Source: Floccularia luteovirens
Lineage: Eukaryota > Basidiomycota > Agaricomycetes > Agaricales > Squamanitaceae
Assembly (NCBI GenBank): GCA_009739215.1
Contig: VSJF01000001.1
Coordinates: 2,232,001-2,296,000 of the forward strand
DNA: 64,000 nt
Reading direction: 5' to 3'
Below, one piece after another: positions 10,900 to 21,669 of the stretch (within the stretch, counting starts at the first letter, position 1; every line of letters begins with the position of its first letter). Under the pieces are notes generated by a model, which saw nothing but the letters and a program-made list of their open reading frames with translations, made no database searches and was not told the origin of the DNA. The translations under genes and the position numbers were made by a program.

Positions 10900-12498
10900 T
10901 CAAGCGAAAATAGCCATGCGAGGATCGATATCAGCAGGATCATTGAGCTGTGCAGACAGTATCAGCACTGAATCAATGACGTTTAAATTCTCAACGCTCA
11001 CCCTCAGTCCGCAATTAAGGGAATTAATAGCTTTCATATCACTTTCGGAAATAGTGAAATCGAGGCATTGTAAGTTTTCAATCAATCTGGCATGGTTGTT
11101 GCTCTTGGGGACGACGGCTATGTCGCGCTGAGTAGCCCAACGAAGCAAGACTTGAGCCGGAGCTGCAATAGATATTGATCTTCAGTTCATATATTTAGCA
11201 CTGAATAAAGTAAATCACTTCTGCTGTGTTTCTTGGCCACCTCGGCGACAGCAGAAACCTCAAACAAAGAGGCTGCTCCCTTGGTCATGCCAAGCTCTTC
11301 CCATCCCTATTTATCGCGGTAAGTAGGCAAAGCAAAGGTCAGGTTCTAATGTGTAATACCGTAGGTCCGAATGACGAATAAGCAGTGATTGCGATACCCA
11401 GAGTCTTTGCAAATGAGACCATTGGTTCTTGGGTAAGATATGGGTGGAGCTCTATTTGCAAAACTTGGGGAGGATAGCGGGCATAACGAAGGATGTCTGA
11501 CAAGATCGACCCATTGGCGTTACTATGAGGATGTGAGTCTCAGCCACCAGAAGCCACTACATATCGCTCACCTCATTCCAATGTTCACTACTAGCTTCTC
11601 ATCAACCAACTGTTCCATAGCAGCCCAGGTCTCCTGCATGGGAGTGTTTTCTGCACAGGATTAATCAGGGCACTCGTGTGATACAATTTCGACTTACGGA
11701 GGTGTACTTTTCCATCATCACCTTGCCATCCTGGAGGGTATCTATGTGCAGGATCGATATATTGGATTGCGATTGGGAAATGAACCAAGAATAAATCAAA
11801 GTATGTAAGTTGCCAGTCAGCAAGCTGTTTTCTCGCAAGTGAGGCGACCTGTCCAGATAATGTAAAATAACAATGTGAAATAGTTGATGGAATGACGTAC
11901 GTGTTCACGGGCATGGAATGCATTCCAGAGCTATAGACATTTTTTGTTAGTAACTCAACCTCAACAGTCATGTCTAAAAAAAATACCTTAGATGTGATGA
12001 CTGCGAGACGCAATGTTCAACACAAAATAATAATGTAAATATTGATATCTACGCACACAATTCTTCACGTTTCACAAGTCCATCGTCTATGGCTCGTTTA
12101 ACACCTAGACCAGCTTCCTTCTCATTTCCATAATCAGCTGCACAATCAAAGAGGCGGTAACCAGCTTTGATAGCATTGTACACAGTCTGTAGCAGGTTCA
12201 GGGCTTTTTGAATTCTCTCCCAAAGGATTACATACATCTGCACAAGTGGACTGTGTGACCTATTCCTTGGAATTAGAGCTTGAAAATTATCGAGTTACTG
12301 TAATCATACCTTCCACAAACCGAAGCTGTCAGGATATACATTCAAGTAGGACTCTAAGCTGTGATTGTGCAAAATTTTCACATACCCAACCAAGGGCATC
12401 TGTGAAATGACTGCAACACGCCAGAGTAAGTATGAGATCTAGTTTCGTACTATGGTACTGACCTTCTGACCGGTTCTAGACAAAGTGATAGCAGCCAT
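10900..12498 (-). CDS. D-xylose reductase-type aldo/keto reductase
   Basis: NAD(P)H-dependent reduction of xylose to xylitol, the first step of fungal pentose catabolism, or of other aldoses. Joined exons give the full barrel: MPLVGFGLWKV, then [18 protein letters not shown] with catalytic Asp and Tyr, FITSKLWNAFH with catalytic Lys, [11 protein letters not shown] with catalytic His, then [21 protein letters not shown] and the coenzyme loop [15 protein letters not shown]; it ends RMAIFA. The gene is cut into many small exons, including a 16 nt one at 12310-12325 (FGLWK) and a 24 nt one at 12236-12259. It is divergent from the ketopantoate reductase gene with 326 bp between starts. The long conserved match to fungal xylose reductases supports the specific name; substrate preference cannot be read from sequence alone. 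Confidence 0.85.
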
Positions 12499-12824
12499 TA
12501 CTGAGAGCCTGGAACTAATGGGGTGTTGTTGGGGAAGTGAAGGATGATGAAATTGGGAGAAACATGGATTTATTTGTTTTATAGCATAGATAAGATCATG
12601 GAGCCACCGAAACTTTCCCGAAAGCCAACCAAAATTCCCGTGTAAGAGCAGCGATCGATAACTAATATAGGACTTGAGATGCGCTTGTGACCTTTGTGCC
12701 ACATGCAAGCCAGTGAAAAAAAAAATTCGCTGCTTTTTATCCGGTCCGTCATTCACCCACGGAAGACCGCTCTTACCGCCTAGTTTGATGCCAACCAAAT
12801 ACTAACCAGCACAATTCACAAAAC
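12499..12824. promoter_or_regulatory. Divergent promoter: xylose reductase / ketopantoate reductase
   Basis: 326 bp separate the two start codons of oppositely oriented genes, so both promoters must lie here or overlap the genes. No clear TATA box stands near either start. Shared control is an inference. Confidence 0.5.
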
Positions 12825-14045
12825 ATGCAATTCCACATCCTTGGCCTCGGTGCAATTGGATCATTGTTGGCACACCATCTACGAAAGGCTGTTCCATCTG
12901 CCCACACAATTACCCTCATCCACAAAACTGCAACTAAAGCCAGAGAAGCATCTTTACGCGGAGGGTTACAAGTCGAGAACAACGGCCTTGTTGAACGCGT
13001 GCAAGGCTTCAAATCGGAGGTGTTTGAAGGTTCCAGCAATGACACTTCACATCATACACCGTCTCTCCAGGCTCACTTTGATAGTGGTTCAAAGGAATCT
13101 TCGATGATCGAATCTCTCTTTATTACCACAAAAGCACACCAAACTATACCTGCTGTCCGACGACTATCTCATCGCATATCACCTAACTCGACAATTGTTT
13201 TACTTCAAAATGGCATGGGCATATATGAAGAACTTGTGCAGAAGATATTCCGCAATGCTGAGCAACGACCTCATTTTATTCTTACTTCTAACACTCATGG
13301 TGCATTCCTCAAAGGAGTGTACGATGTAGTCCATGCTGGCGTTGGGAATTTGGAGTTCGGAATTGTCCCGGATCCTCACGAACGGGATTTTGAGGCAGGA
13401 TTCAAAGATGAGACTGTCGAGAGATCTGAGCGCCAAGGAAGTATCAATAATATCACCGAATCCCCAAATGATCCATATTTCTCCCGTTACAAGAGCCTAA
13501 GGTACACAGTAGCTGCAATGTTGCTTATGGAACCTCTGAATGCCTCTTGGAAGCCTATATCTGAAGTTCAGACAACCATGCGCCGTAAGGTTGTCGTCAA
13601 TTCCGTCATTAACCCGATTACTGCACTTATGGGTTGTCGGAATGGGGATGCTTTCAATACAGACGCGTCTCGCCGACTAACGAAGAGAGTTTGCCAAGAA
13701 GCTGCTGCCGTCTTTGCTGCGCAAGTCAAATTCGAGACCAAGGACTGGCTTAATGACCTCATTATGCAAGGGGTAGACCCAAGTGATGTGGGGATCGAAC
13801 GTATTCCACAAGGATTGACCGCTCAGAGTTTGGAGGCGGAGGTCATGCGAGTTGCTGAACTGACGAAAGGCAATATATCCTCAATGCTCTCTGATGTTAG
13901 GCGTGGCAATCGGACAGAGATCGATTTTTTGAACGGATACCTTTTGAAATTGGGCTCAACTTATAAAGTGGAGATGCCAGCGACTGCTACTCTTCTTAAT
14001 CTTATGAAAATGCGCAGCGCTATACCATTGGACCAAATGTTATAG
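12825..14045 (+). CDS. PAN5: 2-dehydropantoate 2-reductase (ketopantoate reductase)
   Basis: Reduces 2-dehydropantoate to pantoate with NADPH, a step of pantothenate and CoA synthesis. A single exon of 406 residues begins with the Rossmann motif FHILGLGAIGSLLAHHL. ESLFITTKAHQT and TIVLLQNGMGIYEEL match the ApbA/PanE N-terminal domain. NSVINPITALMGCRNGD is the C-terminal domain start with its substrate-binding Asn and catalytic Lys region, followed by SSMLSDVRRGNRTEIDFLNGY, the conserved Ser/Glu substrate loop. Length is usual for fungal members, which carry an extra insertion (about residues 190-225). No introns, unlike its neighbours. The start is the first ATG before the Gly-rich motif. Confidence 0.93.
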   Translation: MQFHILGLGAIGSLLAHHLRKAVPSAHTITLIHKTATKAREASLRGGLQVENNGLVERVQGFKSEVFEGSSNDTSHHTPSLQAHFDSGSKESSMIESLFITTKAHQTIPAVRRLSHRISPNSTIVLLQNGMGIYEELVQKIFRNAEQRPHFILTSNTHGAFLKGVYDVVHAGVGNLEFGIVPDPHERDFEAGFKDETVERSERQGSINNITESPNDPYFSRYKSLRYTVAAMLLMEPLNASWKPISEVQTTMRRKVVVNSVINPITALMGCRNGDAFNTDASRRLTKRVCQEAAAVFAAQVKFETKDWLNDLIMQGVDPSDVGIERIPQGLTAQSLEAEVMRVAELTKGNISSMLSDVRRGNRTEIDFLNGYLLKLGSTYKVEMPATATLLNLMKMRSAIPLDQML

Positions 14046-14189
14046 TAACAAAAGTACCGAACATATGTTCTAATTATCTTAATCGTTAATAGATGCATGT
14101 CCATTCTCCCTCCACAGACGATGAATTAGTATGTATCAATATTTAAAGTCAGTTATAAGTCAGAAATCATCTACATACATTGAACTTTC

Positions 14190-15990
14190 TCAGTGATCGT
14201 CAGCACCAGGTCGACCCCATTTTACAATCCTCACAGCACCGTCCGCCCATGATTCGACCCGCCGACGAGCAAGAGTTGACATTGTTGACCTGTCTGTCCC
14301 TACAAACCCGACACCACTTGATTGGATAACCGCATCAATGAGAACGGGGTGCCTGGTTCAAATGAGTAAATTTATTTGCATCGAAAGACAAAATGCAAAC
14401 CAGGGAGTGTAAAGTTGAACAGTTTCACTGTGGTCAAGAACAAACCATCCTTGTTGAGTAACTGCTTCCCACCAGCTGCTATTTCTCTCGTCACTTGTCA
14501 CAATGACGTGATCCACAACAAGCCCTTTTCTGTCACGCAGCTCTGCTTTCACCTCTTCAACGCGGCGAGCGATGACAGGAATTGAGGCAAAGCAGTCAAC
14601 CAGTACATCTTTACACCAATTACCAAAGTCACCATGACGGACGTGTACCGCAATCCACTAAATTACGTTTCCATTTAAAAGTCCGGAGGCGAATAGAAAT
14701 AAAACAAAACTGACAGGTGGGGTGACTTGGTTTTCTTCCATTCCGATCGCCTTTCTAACATATTGTTCGGCGAGTTGTTGTAGCTCATATGTCCATCGCA
14801 AATGTTTTCCAACGAAGCGCCAGGCCGGGCCATAATCAAATTCAAATTCATTAGGCTGCTCAATTGTTAGCTAATTTTCGTAATATAAGATGCCCTAAAC
14901 TGACCTGATTTGCACACACATAATAGAGGTAATCGTAGCAGAGCACTTGTTCGTCTGGAGGGAAGCAACACGTGATGACTCGGAGACTCTAGGGGCGGAA
15001 CAAGATTCTGTCTTCGTGTTTCAGGAAAAGCTAGAGCTGCTAGGGCCCAAAAGGTACTATGGCGATCGTGCTCAAAATTTGGAATTAATTTGATCCAAGT
15101 TGGGGCTTTTGTATATGATATGTCTAGAGGTTTCAACTTTAGAGGATTTGGTCAAGTCATACAACAGAACCTCACCAAGCTTAAGACGCAAAGGAACGCT
15201 GCTACGTCTGGGATATTTTTCGTGTACTTGCAAGGATTCCCATGTATTCCAGCAGCCAAGCTCGTCAATCGTTGTACTGGACCGGTTTTTGACCTGATGC
15301 CATTCGAGAACGGGTTTTCCCAAGGCCTCGCTAAGGCGTGGCACGTCAAACACTTGACCGAAATCAATAGGTGGAACACTTCCGCCGATATGAGATGGTG
15401 TGAACATTGGTATGATAGGTATGCGTTCCGTGATTAGTCCGAGATAAATTAAATTGATCTATGGCAGAGAGTTGTCAATTTCTTGCCCGTTTTGTGTGAA
15501 GGGGAATTCGAAAGAGTACATAAGTCATCACATCATTCGCTTCGAATAGTGATGTTGTCAGGTAACCATATTTTTCGAATGATGTGAGGTTTGCTTACTC
15601 CAACCAGCCGATATCCAGGACGTGATATACTTTTCGTTTGGTTTGAAATTGTCTAAACACGTTTTGAATAAGTGATTGAGGTGAGTTCAAAGAATTGTTT
15701 AGATATAATTAGCTTAACAAACCTCTAAAGTTGTCTGTTGGGGGGCCATTAAGGAAGCTGGCAGAATGAAACAATTTGGGCGTTGGAGCTAGAACGCCTT
15801 GTTCCCAGCTATGCCCATAACGAGTGTTGTGAAATGTATAATCAAATGGACGAGTCAGCCAGTGGGTAGACAGCAAGACACCAAATATTGATAGTGTGCA
15901 TAAAATGACGCAAGCAATGATATAAAAACGTCGACGTGGTTTATGAGCAGAAGAGGTATGCCAGGCTGGGATGGAACAAGGCACGGGCAT
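14190..15990 (-). CDS. Type II membrane O-fucosyltransferase-like protein
   Basis: Predicted Golgi-lumenal glycosyltransferase related to the GDP-fucose O-fucosyltransferase family. Residues about 22-45 (FYIIACVILCTLSIFGVLLS) are a signal anchor after a basic cytoplasmic stretch (HKPRRR), giving type II topology. Recognised blocks: KYITSWISAGWSNDVMTYV, LITERIPIIPMFTPSHIGG, VFDVPRLSEALGKPVLEW, HVRHGDFGNWC, and near the end FVGTDRSTMSTLARRRVESW followed by IVKWGRP. Several introns of usual size interrupt it. It is divergent from a GDP-fucose-type transporter with 262 bp between starts, which supports a GDP-sugar donor. Convergent with the ketopantoate reductase. The exact acceptor (protein or fucogalactan-like glycan) is unknown. 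Family call is fairly firm, chemistry inferred. Confidence 0.75.
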
Positions 15991-16252
15991 GAATAGCAGA
16001 CGATGGAACGGTGGGGAAGTAGGGAGGCATTTAAGTGATTATGCATTATGCATCATGCGGTGAGCGAATTGAAGAGATCAAATGAAGTGACAGAGAAGAC
16101 AACCGAACAATCGTTCACAGATTCAGCGATTATCACAAATCGGTCACAAAATCTGTCCCCATTTAGGTTTTTGATCTCTACTTTTGTGTTTGTTGTCGTG
16201 TCCTATATATCATTCATCATGGTCCTTCCCCACCCATCATCCTCTTCTCACC
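15991..16252. promoter_or_regulatory. Divergent promoter: O-fucosyltransferase-like gene / GDP-fucose-type transporter
   Basis: 262 bp lie between the two opposite ATGs. A TATA-like cctatatatca at about 16201-16212 faces the transporter, 40-50 nt before its ATG at 16253. Shared control of donor import and transfer is an inference from position. Confidence 0.5.
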
Positions 16253-17589
16253 ATGGCCTCTCCCGACAAAAAATCTCTCCAGGTCACTGCCGTTGTTTCC
16301 TTCTACATGGTATCTGCCCTTGTTGTAAGTTCTTCCTTCATAACATATCAATTCATTTTTGAATGTCTCCTGCACTAGATGGTTTTTGTGTGAGATTCCT
16401 CGTCTTTTGTCACCAACCAGTCCCCTCACCATAACACAATCAGAAATAAAGCAGTTCTGAATAATGCTCCAGATCTTCCCTTGCTCTTTCTTCTCCTACA
16501 GCTTCTCATTGCTGTTGGTCTACTTCACGTGTCTGCAGCTCTCTTTAAACAAATAGAACTTCCCCAATTCGATAAAGACGTTGCAAAGAAGCTAGTCCCT
16601 GTCGTTCTCGTCAATATCATCGGTTTGGTGTTTAATACACTATGCCTCAGAGGTTTGGAGGCGTCGTTTTTTCAAGCAAGTTACTATTCATTCTAAATGA
16701 CATAATTCATTTACGCGAGTTCTAGATTGCTCGCGGTCTTGTCTTGCCGCTAACGATCCTAGTTTCATCGATTCATACGCGCTCATCTCCTTCTCGAATG
16801 GTCGTATTCTCGGCAATGATTGTAACGGCCGGTTTTCTCTTAGGCATTGCCCCATCGAAATCAATACCATTGCACTTGGTTCCCTCTACAATCTCTTTAT
16901 TCTATGGAGTTATCTCTTCAGTGTTCATAGCTTTCCATGCTGTTCTCATCAAAATTTCTCTTCCCTATTGCAACAATTCTTCCATCAAATTGGCTTGGTG
17001 GACCAACGTGGGTTCCGCGGCTTTTCTTTTCCCCTTGATTATTTTCAGCGGAGAGCATTCCACATTTCAAACAATGCTACATGAGAAAATTTGGGACTGG
17101 AGAATTTTTATCTGGGGCAGCGTTGTTACGGGATTCTTCGGTTTCCTCCTTTGTATAGCTGGCCTACTGAGCATAAAAGTCACCAGCCCTGTCACCCATA
17201 TGTTTTCTAGCGTATGTCCAATACCAGACTCCCGGGACATTTAACTTACGAATGGTATACCCTTGTAGGCTGCTCGGTCTGTTCTCCAGACAATGTTAGG
17301 GGTATGGATATTTAACGATCTCCTCACCATGTATGTAACAATTCCATCCGTTTAATGAGTGCTAAATTCTTTCATACAGTAATCGGGCCGCTTCCATAAT
17401 GGTTATTCTCATCGGCACGATGTATGTTCGGTTTGTTTCTCATCCCAGTTTACCATAATTCTAATTTTGTTAAGGCTGTATACGTGGTTCAAATCAGCAA
17501 CAGCCTCACCACCACTTACCCGCGAAAAAGATCTAGAATCAAATAATTTGGACAAACCTAACGACACAACGCAAACCGAAAAGGCATAG
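16253..17589 (+). CDS. GDP-fucose-type nucleotide-sugar transporter (SLC35C1/TPT family)
   Basis: Multi-pass Golgi antiporter of the drug/metabolite transporter superfamily, predicted to import GDP-fucose in exchange for GMP. Exon 1 (16253-16324) holds TM1. An 11 nt exon (16379-16389, ATGGTTTTTGT) and the next exon (from 16444) restore MVFVNKAVLNNAPDLPLLF, which matches the SLC35C1 N-terminal block. Further hydrophobic segments: LLLQLLIAVGLLHVSAALF, LVPVVLVNIIGLVFNTLC, VIVTAGF-like, LFYGVISSVFIAFHAVLIK, IFIWGSVVTGFFGFLLCIAG, and the typical LLSIKVTSPVTHMFSSAARS. A hydrophilic tail ends TEKA at TAG 17587-17589. Divergent neighbour is an O-fucosyltransferase-like gene. GDP-mannose transport is the main alternative, but the TM1-TM2 block and context favour GDP-fucose. 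Confidence 0.82.
16379..16389 (+). other. 11 nt microexon of the transporter gene
   Basis: ATGGTTTTTGT lies between an AG (cactag) and a GT (gtgaga) signal and adds MVFV to the reading frame after TM1. Skipping it would shift the frame. Confidence 0.7.
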
Positions 17590-18824
17590 AGTAATTTTTG
17601 TTACGATAGATTCGCTCTTAATTGGACGCTCCACACCTTTACTGGACAATTTGAGACATAATACTGGATTTAGCTAGTCTCGGGTTGATCTTACTTGATT
17701 TTTGAATATTTATGTGCCGTTCTAGACTTCAGAAACGATTTTATTGACTATAAAGATTACGGCATGATGTCAGGAAAATAAGGGTTGCCGCGTACAAGGA
17801 CTGCTCAGAAGTTCTCTCGATCATCTATACACCCTTTGTAACGGCTATATATACAAGCTTCCATTCTACAAATCGTTTGAATTCAAGTACACTGAGTCTT
17901 TACAAGCTTAGAAACTTGTACTGTAATTAAACACCCTTATCATTGTTGATAATTGTTTGCCACTGTACCGATGTATCATGGCAAACGAATTCCGACAACT
18001 TCAGCCAACAATGCATAGCTATCACAGCTATCAGTGATACTATCAGCACATGATTTGAAACGACTACGGTCCGAAACCCTCGCAGCTTCTATGGTGCTCG
18101 AAGGAGTTGTTGCGGAGGTTTGTACAGACCGGAATATATATAAGGAGGCTTGCGTTGATGATTATCAAGGCAGGATTCCTAGGACGTGAACACAATGTTC
18201 ACCGAGTTACTTTCTTAATTTTCAATTTTGATTCTCCTAATTTGAGAATGACTCTTAGCTACGTCTGACCAAGTAGCTGGCCTAGATCGATTTGCTGATG
18301 CCGGCGAGAGTGCGCTGAGAGACTCGCTAAAAATAGTGCATAACCTTTCCTCGTGTGTTGTGACATGTCACACAGTGGTCGTCTTCGGTGATGTCGGTGA
18401 ATATTAAAATATTAATCCCCTGATGGAACAGCACTGCCAACACTATCATTCTTAGGGGATATCCTTTACTCAGTAAAAGGTTACATGAAAGTTTTACACA
18501 ATGTGTCATGGATATGTCAACCCGATGGACATCGGAACCACTTTGGCATGCGGTTCGACATCAGTGGCTTCTTGCCTTGATGGTCAGAGCATTAGGGTTC
18601 TAATATAACATTCTTGTCCGACCTAAACACATCAGCTTCAGGAGTAATCCGACCGCCCTTCTTCGGGTTGTTTCTACTTTTCATAAAATTGTCATTATCA
18701 AACAACTCCTGCAGCCCTTCTTGACAAGGTGAATGGATTGTCTACATGTTACAACTGGTGCCTGACTACCAACCCTATATCAGGCTCCTCCTACTCTGTT
18801 GAAGTTATCCCTTTTCACTACGCG
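17590..18824. other. Long intergenic region
   Basis: About 1.2 kb without a recognisable gene. TATA-like motifs lie at about 17845-17854 (ctatatatac) and 18136-18147 (atatatataagg) but no convincing open frame follows either one; the acyltransferase ATG is almost 700 bp downstream of the second. A non-coding exon or unannotated small transcript is possible. Confidence 0.35.
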
Positions 18825-20778
18825 ATGGCGGCATTAAGCATTAACCCAAGACCAGATCACTTCCTTCTATTGAAGCCAACCCAAGCTCTAATTTCTGAGG
18901 ATGGGCATACTAGACCGGGAATCGCACTCACATTCTCTCACTCTGAAGAAACTCTTGTTGCCAACGAAGATAAGGCTCGGGTTGAACGCCCTCTCGGGGA
19001 AACAGAGGTGTCGTATTTCCTTCCATCTCGCGACAGTGGAGTGAATGACATGTGAGTGACCCTTTCATTCTTTACTTCAAGGCTGGCTTTACGAAATAAC
19101 AAAAACCCTTGATCAGGTATCTGCATCTCGGGCTGCGTTCCCCTACAGGCTTCTTTAAGCACTCATTTGTTTGTTTGATGTGGGCGATACTTCGCCTTAG
19201 ACATCCCTTGCTTGCTTCGAGGGTAGAAATGACCAATTACCGAGATATAAATTTCGTGTGCGTTTCATCGTTCTTATTCTATAATTCGTAACCTACCTTC
19301 ACAACAGATACAATTTACCATATAATATAGAAGATGCTCTAAGAGATGCAGCATCTAGTCTTGACTTTAAAACGCAAAATAAAGATGGTATTGACATGAT
19401 TCTCCCCTTTCAGATTCAAGATTCACAAATTTTAATTTTGTAGGATTGATCGATGAATACTTGAATGGCCCACGTACTCTGTCGAATGATCGATTGTCTT
19501 TCCTTATTATATCACAAGACAAAATTGAGCACGGTGAAGTTGACAGCGGTGAACAAAATTATGACCTTATGATATGCGCTGCACACTTTTTGGGTGATGG
19601 CATGGCTCTACACCGGTTTGCCAACGAACTATTTGGACTCGTTGGCGGGGCATATTCCCATTCTGAACTCACAAAAATTCTGGAGGACGAGATTCGTGTT
19701 CGACGTGAAAACGAGATTAACGTGAGTGATATCCAAATCATGAATTATATTTTATTTACACAGAAATAGGGAGCCTCTCTTCCGCCTGCAATGGAAGATG
19801 TACTGGAGCAGGTAAATGGGAAATTTCACCGAGCAGCATCACTCGTGGAATACCAATTATCGCAACAGAAACTGATTGTGAGTTATTCAACCTGGTTGTG
19901 TGGAGACATCCCTACAAGTAAGAGATCGACAGGGTGGTCACACTTTTCCACGAAAATCTCATCTTCCGCGGAATACCGTTGTTCCAACGGTGTCTTTCGA
20001 TGTAGAGACCAGCAAAAATATCCTGAGAAACTGCAAAGCTAGAGATATATCTGTCTCGAGTGCTCTTTTTGCCGTATGCAATATAGCTTGGGCTAAAATG
20101 TGTAGCGACAACGTAGAGCTACCTATGTGCGTCCAACAAATCCAGCTTATTTTATGCCATAAAACTAACACAAAGCACAGGATGATGTACTCTGCTCTTA
20201 ACATGCGGCCCCACATACTCGCAAACAAATCCCTGCATGATTCATATTGGTTCCTTGCCATTGGTTACTTCAACGTAATCCTACCATCTTTCATCCCACG
20301 CACATCTAGTGAAGATCTCGAGAAATGCTTCTGGCACAGGGCGAAATCGGCGAAATTACAAAGTTACAAGGCAGCCAAAAGCCCTATGCTTATATCCAGA
20401 ACGCACCAGATGGCCCTGGAGAGGGGACAACGGGCTCGGATCTGGGCAAAGCAAGATGACAACAAGTCACCCAAAAGACCTCCGGTGGCAAAACCAAAGC
20501 AACAGGCTTCAACAAAACCCCCCTCTAATGCATTACTAGGTCTATCACTTTTGGGCAATTTAGACGCAATTTATCGACATGATAAATATGAGAACATAAA
20601 GCTCCACACCCTAACTACCGGTTCTAGACAACGCCAAGGTGGTATGTTATTATTTGGATATACATTTGTTAACAAGTTATGGGTTAGTTTAGGCTATGAT
20701 GAAAACGGCTTCGAAGAGGGTGTTGTAGAGACATTTTGGCAACATGTGCTTGATACAATTAATCAGTTTCTTCTGTAG
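18825..20778 (+). CDS. CoA-dependent acyltransferase, condensation-domain superfamily
   Basis: Related to alcohol O-acetyltransferases and NRPS condensation domains. The active-site motif HxxxDG is present as AAHFLGDGMALH, encoded near 19580-19610. Joined exons start MAALSINPRPDHF, continue with ETEVSYFLPSRDSGVNDM, YLHLGLRSPTGF, MWAILRLRHPLLASRV, then after HxxxDG the second half (TVVPTVSFDVETSKNIL, SALFAVCNIAWAKM, YSALNMRPH, GLSLLGNLDAIY, then LLFGYTFVNKLWVSLGYDENG), the typical C-terminal half with a DFGWG-like position. At least four introns. No other biosynthetic genes adjoin it, so substrate is unknown. An upstream GTG-led extension in frame was ignored for lack of an ATG. Family call good, function open. 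Confidence 0.75.
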
Positions 20779-21669
20779 TTTATTGGAATCGCGTAGTATA
20801 TCCCTAATACGGACTTCAGCTTGTTTGATGAAGATGCGATGCTTGTTATTCATTAATAAAATACAACTGTGTCTCGTGAATGCAACATTATGGAAGGATC
20901 AAGGGCTTAGGCTGAGCGTGGGCTCCTTTGAGGCAAGCCCTTCAGGGTGATGGAACTGTTGTATCGCATTTTAGATGTCATCAGCCAACGTGCATACCTC
21001 GCTGCATACCTTGGTTGTTTGTATTGCTCCCACATGAAATATGTCAAGTATGCATGGTAAGCACCCCAGATAGCAATAGTCTAGTCATAGGAATTAGAAG
21101 AATCAGGAAGCTAGAATATGAATGCGACTCACATTCCCGCGACTTAGCACTGCGTTATACATGTTTCTGGATTGTTTGCTGGTACAAAAAGACAAAGGGG
21201 CTCAATAAGCTTAATGTGAGTGACAGGAATGGGTTGAATGTTCTCTGGACATGGCGCTTTTGTAGTCAAGGAAATGGGTGATTGCGTTACCCATATTCGG
21301 AGATTACGAACTGCTTCGCCTTCATTCAATTACTCCAAGTCCGTGAATCTATCAATTAGAATTAGCATTACTGAGTATACAAAGGACCAGCCACAAGCCA
21401 GGATTCTAGACAGAACCAGGCCAACGTAAGAACATGAGAAATACACTGTTTGTCGGACCATCTGGTGGGAAGCTTGCGTCTAAAATATCCTTCAATTCAT
21501 TGTTCTAGGTTGACCCACAAGCAGTAGTCGGGTTCATATGTTTGGATGCATCACAGGCGTGTCGCCAGCGAGACTCGGTCCGACGCCCGGTGGCGCATCT
21601 GTGATTAAAATGGACTGGGGTAATAAGGAAATAGAGGTAGGTAAGCTGCAATAATACAATTCCACTGGG
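20779..21669. other. Intergenic region between convergent genes, with a possible hairpin
   Basis: About 890 bp between two gene 3' ends; no gene recognised. A GC-rich imperfect hairpin (atcacag ... ctgtgat, with an inner cgcca/tggcg stem) lies at about 21550-21605. Confidence 0.35.

Noticed and set aside
14653..14870. Minus-strand frame starting near 14863 as a separate small gene
   Set aside because: It is an internal exon and intron of the O-fucosyltransferase-like gene.
18194..18220. ATG about 50 nt after a strong TATA-like box, possible small peptide gene such as a pheromone precursor
   Set aside because: Stops after seven codons and has no CaaX end.
20928..21429. Plus-strand frames of 60-117 residues after the acyltransferase
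   Set aside because: Composition looks random and no motif is visible; treated as intergenic.
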